Counted from the first letter of the stretch, positions 24,595-34,429 are shown. The stretch is DNA of 64,000 nt from Acidimicrobiales bacterium (GCA_016794585.1 JAEUJM010000027.1:1-64000), one strand, 5' to 3'. A program made the numbers and translations. The notes: generated by a model not told the origin, from the sequence alone.

Positions 24595-26100
24595 TCAGGC
24601 GTCGCCGATGGCGAAGAAGAGACCGGCGCGGGTGCCGACGTAGAGGCGGCCCTTCCAGACCGCCGGCGTGGATTCGATGCAGCCGCCGAGCTCGAGGGTC
24701 CACAGCTCGGGCGGGTCCGCCCGCGGGTTCGACACGTCGTAGGCGTGGAGGAAGCCGTTGCAGTCGCCCTGGATCAACACGTCGTCGACCACGACGGGGG
24801 ACTGCCAGGTGGGGCCGGGCAGCGACTTCTCCCAGAGGATCTGGCCGTTCGACCGGTCGATGCCGAGGAGTCGGCCCCCGTTGGTGGGCACGATCAGCGT
24901 GCCCCGGTGGATGGCCGGGGTGGCCCACACGCCGGCGGGGTTGGCGCCCATGTCGGGGATCGACCACACCAGCGGGTCGTCCGGCTTGGTGGGGTCGAGC
25001 TTCATGATCTGGCCCACCTCGGCCGAGCGGGCGGTGCTCCGCTCGTACTCCGAGGCGACGTAGAGCATCCCCTCGTCGTCGATCACGACGCTGGCGTCGG
25101 TGTCGTCGCCGGTCCAGAAGCGGAAGGTGCGGGTGACCGCCGACGGCCCGGCGCCGCCGGGGAGCAGGGGGCCGATGTCCCAGCCCTGCACGAGACCGCC
25201 CGAGTTGGCGAAATAGGCGGTGTTGCCCGAGATGGCCACCGAGTTCTCGATCGACACCGACGTGTCGCCGATGTCGGCCAGCAACTGGTCGTCCCAGCCC
25301 GGCGTGTTGAAGATCAGCTGCGGGGCGACCGTGACGGGGTCGGCCTCGCTGGTGCCGCCGGCCCGGTTCAGCTTCACGACGTGGAACTGGCTGTTCTCGC
25401 CGCCCTCGAAGAGGTGGTCGTCGATGACGAGGCCCGAACCGTCCCAGTCGTTGTTCCACATGGTGGGGCTGACGGCGTCTGCGCTCAGCGACCACAGCTC
25501 CTGCACCGGGTTCCGGTCGATGGCCAGCGCCCGGTAGTAGTTGTCGCGCGAGCCGGTGTAGACGATCGGGTAGCCGTCGGGGTCGACGGTCACCGAGCCC
25601 TTGATGATGTCGCCGGTGGGGAACGGCGGGCGCAGGTCGGCGCCGGTGGCGGCGTCGAGGAAGTGCACGGCCCGGTCGTAGGCCCCGAAGACCACCCAGG
25701 TCACCCCGTTGCGCTCGAACACCGCCGGCTGGCCGGTCCACCCCGAGCCGCACCACACCCGGGTCTCGTCGCCCTCGCTCGACTCGGAGCACATGGCCGA
25801 CCCCGGGTAGCTCCACAGCACCTGCGGGTTCGTGGGGACCGGGCCCTGCCCGTAGTAGGTGCGGGTGGGGTTCCCCCGGAAGGTGAGGAGCCCCGGCACG
25901 GTGTCGCCGTAGGGCTGGCCCGACGACGCCGGGTCGACCCACCCCTCGAACGGCGGCGCCGTGGTGGTGGTCGGCGCCGCCGTCGTGGCGGGCGCGGCGG
26001 CGCTGGTCGTCGTGGCGGCGTCCTCCCCGCCGGGCCGATCCGCCCCACCGCCGGCCCCGCACGCGGCGGCGATCAGCGCGATGCCGACGAGCGTTGCCAA
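24595..26100 (-). CDS. PQQ-like beta-propeller lipoprotein
   Basis: The protein is about 501 aa. The start is probably TTG 26100; a CTG 24 nt upstream would give a more typical basic leader. A lipobox (LIAAACG) precedes a long Thr/Ala linker. The body has repeated propeller blades with W and GxLYVG signatures, such as VWSIPDMG, RLLGIDRSNGQILWEKSL, LWTLELGG and GRLYVGTRAGLFFAI, typical of PQQ-like or BamB-like eight-blade proteins. It is anchored outside the cell. No PQQ-binding enzyme residues or metal site are obvious, so a binding or sensing role is more likely than a dehydrogenase. Confidence 0.75.
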   Translation of the reverse strand: MATLVGIALIAAACGAGGGADRPGGEDAATTTSAAAPATTAAPTTTTAPPFEGWVDPASSGQPYGDTVPGLLTFRGNPTRTYYGQGPVPTNPQVLWSYPGSAMCSESSEGDETRVWCGSGWTGQPAVFERNGVTWVVFGAYDRAVHFLDAATGADLRPPFPTGDIIKGSVTVDPDGYPIVYTGSRDNYYRALAIDRNPVQELWSLSADAVSPTMWNNDWDGSGLVIDDHLFEGGENSQFHVVKLNRAGGTSEADPVTVAPQLIFNTPGWDDQLLADIGDTSVSIENSVAISGNTAYFANSGGLVQGWDIGPLLPGGAGPSAVTRTFRFWTGDDTDASVVIDDEGMLYVASEYERSTARSAEVGQIMKLDPTKPDDPLVWSIPDMGANPAGVWATPAIHRGTLIVPTNGGRLLGIDRSNGQILWEKSLPGPTWQSPVVVDDVLIQGDCNGFLHAYDVSNPRADPPELWTLELGGCIESTPAVWKGRLYVGTRAGLFFAIGDA

Positions 26101-26181
26101 AGCACGGAAACGGAGGATGGACCGCAGGCTAACGCCCGGTCCCGGCCCGTCTTCTCCGGCCGCCCGGTAGGCCTCGGTGGG

Positions 26182-27786
26182 TCAGGCGCCGCCCTCGGCG
26201 ACGAGGCGGTCGAGCACCAACTCGGGCTGCTCGCGCTCGACGCGCTCGAGCCAGTACTGGCTCTCGAAGAGGGCGTAGCGGGTGCCGTCGGCGCGCTTGA
26301 GGACGTCGACGCCCTGCATGGCGGTGAGCACCGGCTCGCTGGCTTCGTCGGTGCGGCGGGCCACCCGGTAGCTGGTGCGGTTCAGCTCGACGGGGGCACC
26401 GAACTCGTTCTCGAGGCGGTGGGTGGCCACCTCGAACTGCATGGGGCCGACCGCGGCGAGCAGGGGCGCCTGGTCGCCGGTGTCGTCGGCGCGCAGCACC
26501 TGCACCACGCCCTCCTCGTCGAGCTGGGCGATGCCCCGGCGGAACTGCTTGAAGCGCCCGGTGTCGCGCACGCGGGCCACGGCGAAGTGCTCGGGGGCGA
26601 AGCTGGGGATGCGGGGGAACTCGACGGGCTCGTCGAGGTAGAGCGAATCGCCCACGCGCACGTCGGTGGCGTTGACGAGACCGACCACGTCGCCGGGGAA
26701 GGCCTCTTCGAGGGTCTCGCGCTCCTGGCCGAACACCTGGTGGGCGTACTTGGTGGCGAAGGGCTTGCCCGTGGGGCCGTGGGTGACGACCATGCCCCGC
26801 TCGAACCGGCCCGAGCACACCCGGAAGAAGGCGATGCGGTCGCGGTGGGACGGGTCCATGTTGGCCTGCACCTTGAACACGAAGCCCGAGAAGGGCGAGT
26901 CGAGGCCGCGGGGCACGCCGTCGGCGTCCTCCCGGGGGGAGGGGGACGGCACCAGGTCGACGATCGCGTCGAGCAGCTTGCGTACCCCGAAGTTGGTGAG
27001 GGCCGAGCCGAAGAACACCGGGCTGGTCTCGCCGGCGAGGAACGACTTGGCGTCGTGGTCGGCGCCCACCTCGGCGAGCAGGCCGAGCTCCTCCTCGGCG
27101 GCGGTCCACGCCAGTCCCTCGTCGATGCGGGCCTGCTCGGCGGACACCTCTTCCTCCGGCGCCTCGGTGCTGCCCCGGGCGGTGCGGGTGAAGCGGGTGA
27201 AGCCGATCTCGCCGGCGCCCTCGCCGCCGAGGGCCCGGTCGGCAACTCCTCGGAAATCGCCGGCGATGCCCACGGGCCAGGTCACGGGCGTCGGGACGAT
27301 GGAGAGCTTCGACTCGATCTCGTCGATCAGCTCGAGGGCGTCGCGCCCCGGTCGGTCCCACTTGTTGATGAAGCTGAGCAGCGGCAGGTTGCGCTGGCGG
27401 CACACCTCGAACAGCTTCAGGGTCTGGGGCTCGATGCCCTTGGCCGCGTCGAGCACCATCACCGCGGCGTCGGCGGCCGCCAGGACGCGGTACGTGTCCT
27501 CGGAGAAGTCGCGGTGACCGGGGGTGTCGAGCAGGTTGACCACGCAGTCCCGGTAGGGGAACTGCATCACCGTCGACGTGATGGAGATGCCCCGCTGCTG
27601 CTCGAGGGCCATCCAGTCCGACGTGGCCGAGCGCCGCTCACCTTTGGCCTTCACCGCGCCGGCCTCCTTGGCCAGGGCGCCACCGTAGAGGAGGAACTTC
27701 TCGGTGAGGGTGGTCTTGCCGGCGTCGGGGTGGGAGATGATGGCGAAGGTGCGCCGGCGCGCCGCCTCCGCGCTGGCCGCGGTCAC
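26182..27786 (-). CDS. prfC: Peptide chain release factor 3
   Basis: The protein is 534 aa from a GTG start, the normal length of RF3. The GTPase domain shows ISHPDAGKTTLTEKFL (G1), RGISITS (G2), LDTPGHRDF (G3) and NKWDRPGRD (G4). The RF3-specific segments WPVGIAGDFRGV and MQFEVATHRLENEFGAPVEL follow. RF3 is a GTPase that recycles RF1/RF2 from the ribosome after termination. It is divergent from the small membrane protein at 27810. Confidence 0.95.
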   Translation of the reverse strand: MTAASAEAARRRTFAIISHPDAGKTTLTEKFLLYGGALAKEAGAVKAKGERRSATSDWMALEQQRGISITSTVMQFPYRDCVVNLLDTPGHRDFSEDTYRVLAAADAAVMVLDAAKGIEPQTLKLFEVCRQRNLPLLSFINKWDRPGRDALELIDEIESKLSIVPTPVTWPVGIAGDFRGVADRALGGEGAGEIGFTRFTRTARGSTEAPEEEVSAEQARIDEGLAWTAAEEELGLLAEVGADHDAKSFLAGETSPVFFGSALTNFGVRKLLDAIVDLVPSPSPREDADGVPRGLDSPFSGFVFKVQANMDPSHRDRIAFFRVCSGRFERGMVVTHGPTGKPFATKYAHQVFGQERETLEEAFPGDVVGLVNATDVRVGDSLYLDEPVEFPRIPSFAPEHFAVARVRDTGRFKQFRRGIAQLDEEGVVQVLRADDTGDQAPLLAAVGPMQFEVATHRLENEFGAPVELNRTSYRVARRTDEASEPVLTAMQGVDVLKRADGTRYALFESQYWLERVEREQPELVLDRLVAEGGA

Positions 27787-27809
27787 CCGCTCAGGCTACC
27801 GGTACCCTG

Positions 27810-28178
27810 GTGAAGGTCATGCCGCTGCGACGCCTTCGCCTCGCACCGCTCGTGCTGGCCGTCGTCGCCCTTCTGGCGCTCGGCTGGGGTGTCGGTGCCG
27901 CCCCCGGGTGGACGACGCACGGCGTGGCGAGCGGCACCGAGCTGGTCGCCTCCGTGCACCTGGAGGCCCCCGCGATCACCGCCGGCGCGGAGGAACGGCT
28001 CGACAGCCGGGCCCAGCGCCTGGCGAAGTCACGATGGACCCCCTTGGCGGCGGTCGCCGCCGCCGCCCTGGTGGGTGTCGGCGCGCTCCGTCGTCGACAC
28101 CACGGCGACCTTCTCGTCCTCCTGGCACCCGCCGGGCACGGATCGACCGTCCGCGGTCGCGCGCCACCGCGCTCCTGA
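27810..28178 (+). CDS. Small membrane protein
   Basis: The protein is 122 aa (GTG 27810; ATG 27819 is an alternative three codons in). It has one N-terminal helix (LAPLVLAVVALLALGWGVGAA), an outer segment of about 45 residues and a second helix (WTPLAAVAAAALVGVGALRRR), with a basic tail inside. No family is recognised. It is followed at 137 bp by another small anchored protein and then the KhtT/KhtU-like pair, all on the plus strand. Confidence 0.5.
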   Translation: MKVMPLRRLRLAPLVLAVVALLALGWGVGAAPGWTTHGVASGTELVASVHLEAPAITAGAEERLDSRAQRLAKSRWTPLAAVAAAALVGVGALRRRHHGDLLVLLAPAGHGSTVRGRAPPRS

Positions 28179-28314
28179 CGCACGCGCCCTGATCCGCTGC
28201 CCCGACCGCCGGGGCGGCCGCTCGACCCGTGACCAGATCGACCCGTGACCAGGAGGTCCCGATGCCGCACCGCTGTGCTGCTCTTCACGTTCCCCGACCC
28301 GCCGGGCGGCGGCG

Positions 28315-28755
28315 ATGACCCGCGCACCCACCATCGACCGCGAGCTCGGCGCCCCACGGAGCTGGTCGCCGCGTCCCGTCCACCTCCTGTGGGTGCTCGC
28401 CGGCGCCGTGGTGCTCGCCGCAGGCCTGCTCCTCGCGCCGCTCCTGCGCATGCCCGCCCACGTGGACGCCATCGCGTTCACGAACCCCACGCCCTACGAC
28501 ATCACCATCGCCGCCAACGACGGCGACGACACGGACTGGACGCCGGTGGGCACCGTCGAGGCGGGCGAGTCCGTCACCTTCGAGCGCGTCTACGACCAGG
28601 GCGACCAGTGGGTCTTCCGCTTCTCGTCCCAGGGGCGCGATGCCGGAGAGCTGGCTCGGTCCCGGACACAGCTCGAAGAAGACGGTTGGCAGGTCCCCAT
28701 CCCGGCCTCGGTGGGAGCCACCCTCCGCGCCGACGGTGCGCCCGAGCCCCGCTGA
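28315..28755 (+). CDS. Membrane-anchored hypothetical protein
   Basis: The protein is 146 aa with one membrane helix (VHLLWVLAGAVVLAAGLLLAPLL) and an outer domain of about 95 residues. The outer part begins IAFTNPTPYDITIAANDGDD and goes on with WTPVGTVEAGESVTFERVYDQGDQWVFRFSSQGRDAGEL, a compact beta-sandwich-like pattern. The family is unknown. It lies 99 bp before the KhtT-like gene and may be transcribed with it. Confidence 0.55.
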   Translation: MTRAPTIDRELGAPRSWSPRPVHLLWVLAGAVVLAAGLLLAPLLRMPAHVDAIAFTNPTPYDITIAANDGDDTDWTPVGTVEAGESVTFERVYDQGDQWVFRFSSQGRDAGELARSRTQLEEDGWQVPIPASVGATLRADGAPEPR

Positions 28756-28853
28756 CCGCACCACTTCCCGAGCGTCCACGCGCGCCCCGCGCGTCGCCTC
28801 CCCCCGGTGGCTGCCGCCGCCGTCCCCCCCCACGACCTCCCGAGGAGGCCTCC

Positions 28854-29384
28854 GTGCCTGCACCTTCCGAGCCCAACCGTCCGATGCCACGCCCGCGTGC
28901 CGCCGGCGGCGAGATCACCGAGGTGGCCCTGCCCGGCATCGGCCACCGCTACGACCTGCCTGCGGACGAGGGCGGCGACGTGGCCGTGATCATCCACCAC
29001 TCGGGTCGTCGTGACCTCTACCTCCTCGACCAGGGGTCGCGTCGCGCCTCGGTGGCCCTGAGCGACGCCCAGGCCCGGACCCTCGGGGCGATCCTGGGCG
29101 GCGCGTACTTCACGCCCTCGGTGGTCGAGGAGATCGAGGCCGTGATCGACGACCTCCTCATCGACTGGGTGACGCTCGACGAGGCGTCGCCCGGCGCCGG
29201 CCGGTCGATCGCCGAGCTCGAGGTCCGCTCCGCCACCCGGATGACCATCGCCGCCATCCTCCGCGACCACCAGTCCCTGGTCGCGCCGGAGCCCAGCGAG
29301 GTGCTGCGTCCGGGTGACCGGCTCGTGGTCATCGGGCGCCCGGAGGATCTCGCCGGCTTCCGCCGGCACGTCGTCAGGAGCTGA
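28854..29384 (+). CDS. khtT: KhtT-like regulatory subunit of a K+/H+ antiporter
   Basis: The protein is 176 aa. GTG 28854 follows a strong GAGGAGG site. The N-terminal part (EITEVALPGIGHRYDLPADEGGDVAVIIHHSGRRDLYL) matches KhtT, and the C-terminal 80 residues are an RCK_C/TrkA-C domain (SIAELEVRSATRMTIAAI, then LRPGDRLVVIGRPEDLAGF). In Bacillus this subunit binds c-di-AMP and controls the KhtU antiporter. The antiporter gene follows after 2 bp. A di-adenylate response is inferred from the family only. Confidence 0.8.
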   Translation: MPAPSEPNRPMPRPRAAGGEITEVALPGIGHRYDLPADEGGDVAVIIHHSGRRDLYLLDQGSRRASVALSDAQARTLGAILGGAYFTPSVVEEIEAVIDDLLIDWVTLDEASPGAGRSIAELEVRSATRMTIAAILRDHQSLVAPEPSEVLRPGDRLVVIGRPEDLAGFRRHVVRS

Positions 29385-29386
29385 GC

Positions 29387-30568
29387 ATGGGCGACCTCCT
29401 CGTTGCCATCGGCGGGGCGCTGCTGGCCGCGGGTCTCCTCGCACGCGTCGGTCGGCGCATCGGTCTGCCGACCATTCCGTTCTTCATGGCCGCCGGCATC
29501 ATCTTCGGCCCCAACACCCCTGGGATCGCCCTGGTCGAGGATCCCCACGACCTCGAGCTGCTCGCCGCCCTCGGTCTGGTCCTCCTGCTGTTCCACCTCG
29601 GCCTCGAGTTCAGCCTCGACGACCTCGCCGCCGGAGGCCGCCGCCTTCTCGGTATCGGTGCGATCTACCTGCTGCTCAACGTGGGCGGAGGGCTGCTCTT
29701 CGGGCTCGCGCTCGGCTGGGGCACCAGCGAGGCGCTCGTCATCGCCGGTGCGGTCGGGATCTCCTCCTCGGCCATCGTCACCAAGCTGCTGGTCGAGCTG
29801 CACCGCCTGGCCAACCCCGAGAGCCGTCTGATCCTCGGGGTCATCGTGGTGGAGGACCTCTTCCTCGCCCTCTACCTGGCGCTGCTCGCCCCCGTGCTGG
29901 GCTCGGCGGACGGGCCCGCAGAGGCCGCCATCGAGTTCGCCACGGCCTTCGCCTTCCTCGTCGCGCTGGTGACCTTCGCCCGCTTCGGCAGCGGCCTCGC
30001 CGGCCGGTTGGTGGCCAGCCGGGACGACGAGCTCCTGACCATCTCGTTCCTCGGCTTCGCCGTGCTGGTGGCCGGCGTGGCCGCCGAGCTGGGGGTCTCC
30101 GACGCCATCGGTGCCTTCCTCGCCGGCCTGGTGCTGGCCGAGACGGTCGTGGCCGGCCGGATCGAGCGCCTCGTACTGCCCCTGCGGGACGCGTTCGCCG
30201 CCCTCTTCTTCTTCACCTTCGGCCTGACCATCGACCCCGCCGACGCCGGCGCGGTCGCGCTGCCCGTGGCCATCGCGGTGCTGCTGTCGGTGGTGCTGAA
30301 CCTGGCCGCGGGTCTGATCGCCGCCCGCATCGAGGGGCTCGACCGGCTGGCGGCCGCCAACGTGGGTTTCACCATCCTGGGGCGGGGCGAGTTCTCGCTG
30401 ATCCTGGCCACCCTCGGCGTGGCCGCCGGCCTCGACGAGCGCATCGGACCCTTCGTGGCGCTCTACGTGCTGGTGCTCGCCGTGCTCGGCCCCGTGCTCG
30501 CCGCCCGCTCGGAGGGCCTGGCCCGTCTCCTGCCGTCCCGCCTGTTGCCGTCGAAGGTCAGAGGATGA
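29387..30568 (+). CDS. khtU: KhtU-like CPA2 K+(Na+)/H+ antiporter
   Basis: The protein is 393 aa with about 12-13 membrane helices. CPA2 features include IPFFMAAGIIFGPNTPG near residue 30, LGLVLLLFHLGLEFSLDDL, and AGAVGISSSAIVTKLLVEL in the ion-binding region. The C-terminus ends right after the membrane part, so regulation must come from the separate KhtT-like protein upstream. It would expel K+ or another monovalent cation in exchange for protons. It converges with the serine hydrolase gene with an 11-bp overlap. Confidence 0.85.
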   Translation: MGDLLVAIGGALLAAGLLARVGRRIGLPTIPFFMAAGIIFGPNTPGIALVEDPHDLELLAALGLVLLLFHLGLEFSLDDLAAGGRRLLGIGAIYLLLNVGGGLLFGLALGWGTSEALVIAGAVGISSSAIVTKLLVELHRLANPESRLILGVIVVEDLFLALYLALLAPVLGSADGPAEAAIEFATAFAFLVALVTFARFGSGLAGRLVASRDDELLTISFLGFAVLVAGVAAELGVSDAIGAFLAGLVLAETVVAGRIERLVLPLRDAFAALFFFTFGLTIDPADAGAVALPVAIAVLLSVVLNLAAGLIAARIEGLDRLAAANVGFTILGRGEFSLILATLGVAAGLDERIGPFVALYVLVLAVLGPVLAARSEGLARLLPSRLLPSKVRG

Positions 30569-31760
30569 CGGGAGGGCGGCCGCCGATGGCCTCGTAGCAG
30601 GCCTCGGTGAGGCCGACGGTGCGGGCGTCGCCGATCATGTTCGGCATCAGGTGGTTCATCACGTAGCCGTATCCGATGCCGGCGTCGGGGTCGGCGAAGC
30701 CCATCGACCCGCCCGTGCCCGTGTGGCCGAACCCCCGAGGGCCGCCGTAGCTGCTGAACGCCGAGGACAGGAAGAAGCCCAGGCCGAGGGCGGTCTCGAA
30801 GAACATGACCGCGTCGGGCCCGGTGGTCTGGCGCTCGATGGCCTTGTCGACCTGTGCCTCGGAGAGCAGGCGGATGCCGTCGACCTCGCCGATGGTCGCG
30901 GCATAGACGCGGGCCAGCGCGCGTGCGTTGGTGACGCCGTTCGCCGCGGGGATCTCGGCCTGCAGGACCCGCGGGTCGTCGAACATCGACAGGTCGATCA
31001 TGCCCTCGGTGCCCCCGAACAGCTCGGGGCAGGGGGTGCGCAGCGCCTTGCCGGTGATGCTGTCGGGCCCGAGCACCTGCTCGATGATCATGCGCACGTT
31101 CTCGTTGTCGGGCAGGTCGATGGGCACCAGCGGCGCCACCTGGCCGAGGCGGTCCTCGGGAACGCCGATCCACAGATCGACGCCCAGCGGTCCGGCGATG
31201 TTCTCGGCCACGTAGGCGCCGACGCCCTGGCCGCTGACGCGGCGAATGAGCTCGCCCACCAACCAACCGAAGGTGGTGGCGTGGTAGCCGTGCTGGGTGC
31301 CCGGCTCCCAGATCGGGGCCTGGGCGGCGAGGGCCTCGACCACCGGATCCCAGCTCAAGGTCTCGTCGACGGTGAGGTTGACGTCGAGGACGGGCAGGCC
31401 GGCCTTGTGGCACAGCAGCCAGCGCACCGGAAGCTCGTCCTTGCCCGCCTGGGCGAACTCGGGCCAGTACGTGGCCACGGGCGCGTCGGGGTCGAGGCGG
31501 CCCGCGTCGATGAGCTGGTTGGCGGCGATGGCCACGATGCCCTTCGTGGTCGAGAACACCAGCTGGCAGGTGTCCTCCTCGTACCGGCGGCCGGTGGCGG
31601 GGTCGGCCACGCCGCCCCACAGGTCCACCACCTTCTCGCCGCGGTGGTAGAGGCAGAAGGAGGCGCCCACCTCGCCATGGCTGTCGAAGTTGGCCGCGAA
31701 GGCCTCCCGGACGCCGTCGAACCCCGCCGCCACGTACCCGTCGATGTCGGCCACGGCCAT
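30558..31760 (-). CDS. Serine hydrolase, beta-lactamase/EstB family
   Basis: The protein is about 400 aa from ATG 31760. The SxxK nucleophile is in VFSTTKGIVAIAANQLID near residue 70, and the third family motif is in GFGHTGTGGSMGFADP near residue 355. There is no signal peptide, so it is cytoplasmic. Family members include carboxylesterases such as EstB and LACTB-like enzymes; a true beta-lactamase is unlikely. It stands alone between convergent khtU and the divergent DUF2341 gene. The substrate is unknown. Confidence 0.85.
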   Translation of the reverse strand: MAVADIDGYVAAGFDGVREAFAANFDSHGEVGASFCLYHRGEKVVDLWGGVADPATGRRYEEDTCQLVFSTTKGIVAIAANQLIDAGRLDPDAPVATYWPEFAQAGKDELPVRWLLCHKAGLPVLDVNLTVDETLSWDPVVEALAAQAPIWEPGTQHGYHATTFGWLVGELIRRVSGQGVGAYVAENIAGPLGVDLWIGVPEDRLGQVAPLVPIDLPDNENVRMIIEQVLGPDSITGKALRTPCPELFGGTEGMIDLSMFDDPRVLQAEIPAANGVTNARALARVYAATIGEVDGIRLLSEAQVDKAIERQTTGPDAVMFFETALGLGFFLSSAFSSYGGPRGFGHTGTGGSMGFADPDAGIGYGYVMNHLMPNMIGDARTVGLTEACYEAIGGRPPVIL

Positions 31761-31869
31761 CTCCCTGCCTCGTCCGGCGCCGCCGCCGGTCCCGTCGAAT
31801 CCAGCGCCGACGGTAGGCGATGCGGGCGCGTCGCTCAGTCGCGGGGCGCGGACGCCCGAAAGGAAGACC

Positions 31870-34386
31870 GTGGGATCCCGCCCCCGCCCCCCTGCCGCGC
31901 GCCGCCAGCGTCGTCGCTGGCGTGTCGTCGCGGTGGCGTGCGCGCTCGTGGTGGTGTCCCGATCGGGCCCGGACACCATCGGAGGGGCCACGGCCGACGT
32001 CGGGGGCGACCACCTCACCGCCAGCGGCGTGGAGGTGGGCGACAGCCTCGACTTCTACGACTACGGCGATGCCACCGCGGTGAGCGCGCCCGGCGACACG
32101 GCCTGGGCGGACGGCGCCTTCGCCGGAGCCCGCTCGGACCTCGTCCCCGACACCCTCACCCTCGACCACTACGGCACGGTCCCGGCCGACCCGGCTGAGC
32201 CCTGGTGGGACGACGCCTGGCGCTCACGCCGGTGCTTCGACGTGGACCACACCGCGGCCGGGGCGACCACCGAGGACGGCTACCAGGTGCGGGTGCTGAT
32301 CGACACCCAGACCGCCATCGCCGCAGGTGAGCTCGACGTCGGCGCCGAGGACCTCCGGGCCGCCCGCCACGACGGGTCCGGGTTCGTCGACCTGGACCTC
32401 TGGGTCGAGCCCGGCACCCTCGACAGCCTGGCCACCGCGGTCTGGGTGCAGCTCGACCAGCTCACCGCCGGCGTCACCACGGATCTGTGCTTGTACTGGA
32501 ACAACCCCGATCCCGTCAGTCCGGCGAGCGACCAGGCCGCGGTGTTCTCGTACGACAGCGCGCAGACCCTCTACTACACGGTCAGCGACGCCTACGGGCC
32601 CGGCGCCGACCGCGTGGACGTGGCCCCCCTCCTCGCCGGTACCCAGATCAGCCTCGACGGGGCGCCGGCGCTCACCGCCGGCGCCGGCGAGGTCGTGAGC
32701 TTCACCGGGAACGGGCCCGACTCGTCGTACGCCACGACCGGCCCGATCTCCGGCGTCGGCGTGGACGACGGGCAGGACGGCCTGGTCCCCGCCGCCTTTG
32801 CAGGCACGACCTTCGTGGTGCCCACCGACCGGGACGCCCAGACCTTCTCGGTGCGCTCGCCGTGGGCGAGCAGCGACATCGAGATCCTCGATGGCAGCAC
32901 GCCGGCGGCGAGCCTCACGGTGGCTCCGGGCGAGGGCTCCGTCACCGTGGCCGCCGACGTCACGGCCCCGCATGCCGCGGTGGTGCGGTCGACCAACGGC
33001 GTGCCCTTCCTCCTCACCCACCGCTCGGACGTGGGGGGTGACGCCGTCGTCGGCGTGCCCGCCACCACCGACGACCTCGTCGGGGTGCAGAGCCAGCAGG
33101 CCCGTCTGGGGTATGGCGCCGCCGGCGGCGACGGAGACGTCCAGCGCTCGGACGGAACCGAGGAGCTGGTTTCGGGCACGCCGGATGCGTCCGACGTCTT
33201 CGGTCCCAGCCCCGCGGCCGGCGCCGGGCCGGGCGTGCGCATCACCGCCCTCGATGCTGCGAGCGGCGCCCTCCAGCAGGACGACGGCGACGGCGGCGAG
33301 TCGACCTCGTTCTGGCCCGTCGGCGAGCTGGGGGACCGGTACCTCCTGCCCTTCGACGCGGAACACGTCGTGGTGGTCTGCCCGGTCGCGGGCACCGAGA
33401 TCAGCATCGGCGGCGCGCCGGCGGTGGCCTGCGCCGGGGCCGACTTCGGCGGGGACTTCATCGGGCGCGCCGTCGACGCCACGGGCTGGACGGTCACCAC
33501 CGACGCCGTGTCGGTGGCCTCGACCGGTGGGGAGCCGTTCTGGCTGAGCTTCGACCGCGGCTCCGGCACCGGCGCCGAGGACGAGGTGCAGGTCGGCTCG
33601 TGGCGGCAAGCGCGGCAGGTGACGTTCCCCGCCCCTTCGCTGACGGCTCGCCCCGAGGAGGGGCGCTTCCGTCCTGCGGGGCGGTGGGACTCGGCGCCAG
33701 TCGACACCGGGGCCGACGGCGTGTTCGGCCTGCTGCGGTGGGCGGCCGCCGTTCCCGCCGACACCGCGGTGCGGTTCCAGTTGGCCTCGGGTGCGTCGCA
33801 ACTCGCCAGCGTCCTGTCCCCGTTCGTCGGACCCGACGGCACCGCCGGGACCTACTACACCGCCAGCGCGACACCGGCCGCCTACGACCACGACTTCGAC
33901 CGGTGGGTGCGCATCCGTGCCGACCTCATCAGCACCGATCCCACAGCCACGCCCGAGGTCGGCTCGATCACCCTCGACACCCGCCTCGCCGAGCTGGGGA
34001 GCACCCTCGACGATCCCACCATCCTCGCCGTCACCAGTCCCGCCGGCGTGCCCACCAGCACGTGGGTGGCCCGCGTCCACACGTCGGCTCCGACCTTCGC
34101 CGGCAGCACCACGACCCTGCGCAGTGCCAACGCGCCGGTGGTCCCCGGGGTCGACGCCGCCACCGTCGCGTTCGCCCGTCCGGACGCCACCGAGGTGATC
34201 GTGGCCGCCGAGACCGTGATCCAGCCGACCGGCCCGCCCATCGCGTTCGCCGCCGACGAACCGCACTCGATCGTCGTCGACAGCACCGTCAGTGCCCCGT
34301 CGACGTTCGACCTGACGTGGTCGACCCTCGTGGGCGGCTCGTCGCCGGTGGTCGAGCACCGGTTCCGCCTCGAGCTCTCCGGCTGA
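31870..34386 (+). CDS. Large exported protein with DUF2341-like domain
   Basis: The protein is 838 aa. GTG 31870 follows AAAGGAAG. A basic N-terminus and helix (RVVAVACALVVVS) direct export. Residues 112-220 (WWDDAWRSRRCFDVDH, then YQVRVLIDTQTAIAAGELDV and DLCLYWNNPDP) match the DUF2341 carbohydrate-binding-like fold found in surface proteins. The remaining 600 residues are long beta-rich repeats heavy in Ala, Gly, Asp and Thr with few Lys, as in adhesins or sheath proteins. It begins a three-gene plus-strand block with two membrane or exported proteins. No cell-wall sorting signal is seen at the C-terminus. Confidence 0.65.
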   Translation: MGSRPRPPAARRQRRRWRVVAVACALVVVSRSGPDTIGGATADVGGDHLTASGVEVGDSLDFYDYGDATAVSAPGDTAWADGAFAGARSDLVPDTLTLDHYGTVPADPAEPWWDDAWRSRRCFDVDHTAAGATTEDGYQVRVLIDTQTAIAAGELDVGAEDLRAARHDGSGFVDLDLWVEPGTLDSLATAVWVQLDQLTAGVTTDLCLYWNNPDPVSPASDQAAVFSYDSAQTLYYTVSDAYGPGADRVDVAPLLAGTQISLDGAPALTAGAGEVVSFTGNGPDSSYATTGPISGVGVDDGQDGLVPAAFAGTTFVVPTDRDAQTFSVRSPWASSDIEILDGSTPAASLTVAPGEGSVTVAADVTAPHAAVVRSTNGVPFLLTHRSDVGGDAVVGVPATTDDLVGVQSQQARLGYGAAGGDGDVQRSDGTEELVSGTPDASDVFGPSPAAGAGPGVRITALDAASGALQQDDGDGGESTSFWPVGELGDRYLLPFDAEHVVVVCPVAGTEISIGGAPAVACAGADFGGDFIGRAVDATGWTVTTDAVSVASTGGEPFWLSFDRGSGTGAEDEVQVGSWRQARQVTFPAPSLTARPEEGRFRPAGRWDSAPVDTGADGVFGLLRWAAAVPADTAVRFQLASGASQLASVLSPFVGPDGTAGTYYTASATPAAYDHDFDRWVRIRADLISTDPTATPEVGSITLDTRLAELGSTLDDPTILAVTSPAGVPTSTWVARVHTSAPTFAGSTTTLRSANAPVVPGVDAATVAFARPDATEVIVAAETVIQPTGPPIAFAADEPHSIVVDSTVSAPSTFDLTWSTLVGGSSPVVEHRFRLELSG

Positions 34387-34429
34387 GGCATTTGGACCCT
34401 CGACCTCAGGGGGCCGGTCCGAGGCACCG

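Noticed and set aside
24583-27813. 1076-codon open frame opposite the PQQ-like and prfC genes
   Set aside because: It spans two well-supported genes of opposite strand and is a codon-bias artefact.
30558-31760. SxxK hydrolase considered as a beta-lactamase resistance gene
   Set aside because: No signal peptide, and sequence is closer to the EstB/LACTB esterase group.
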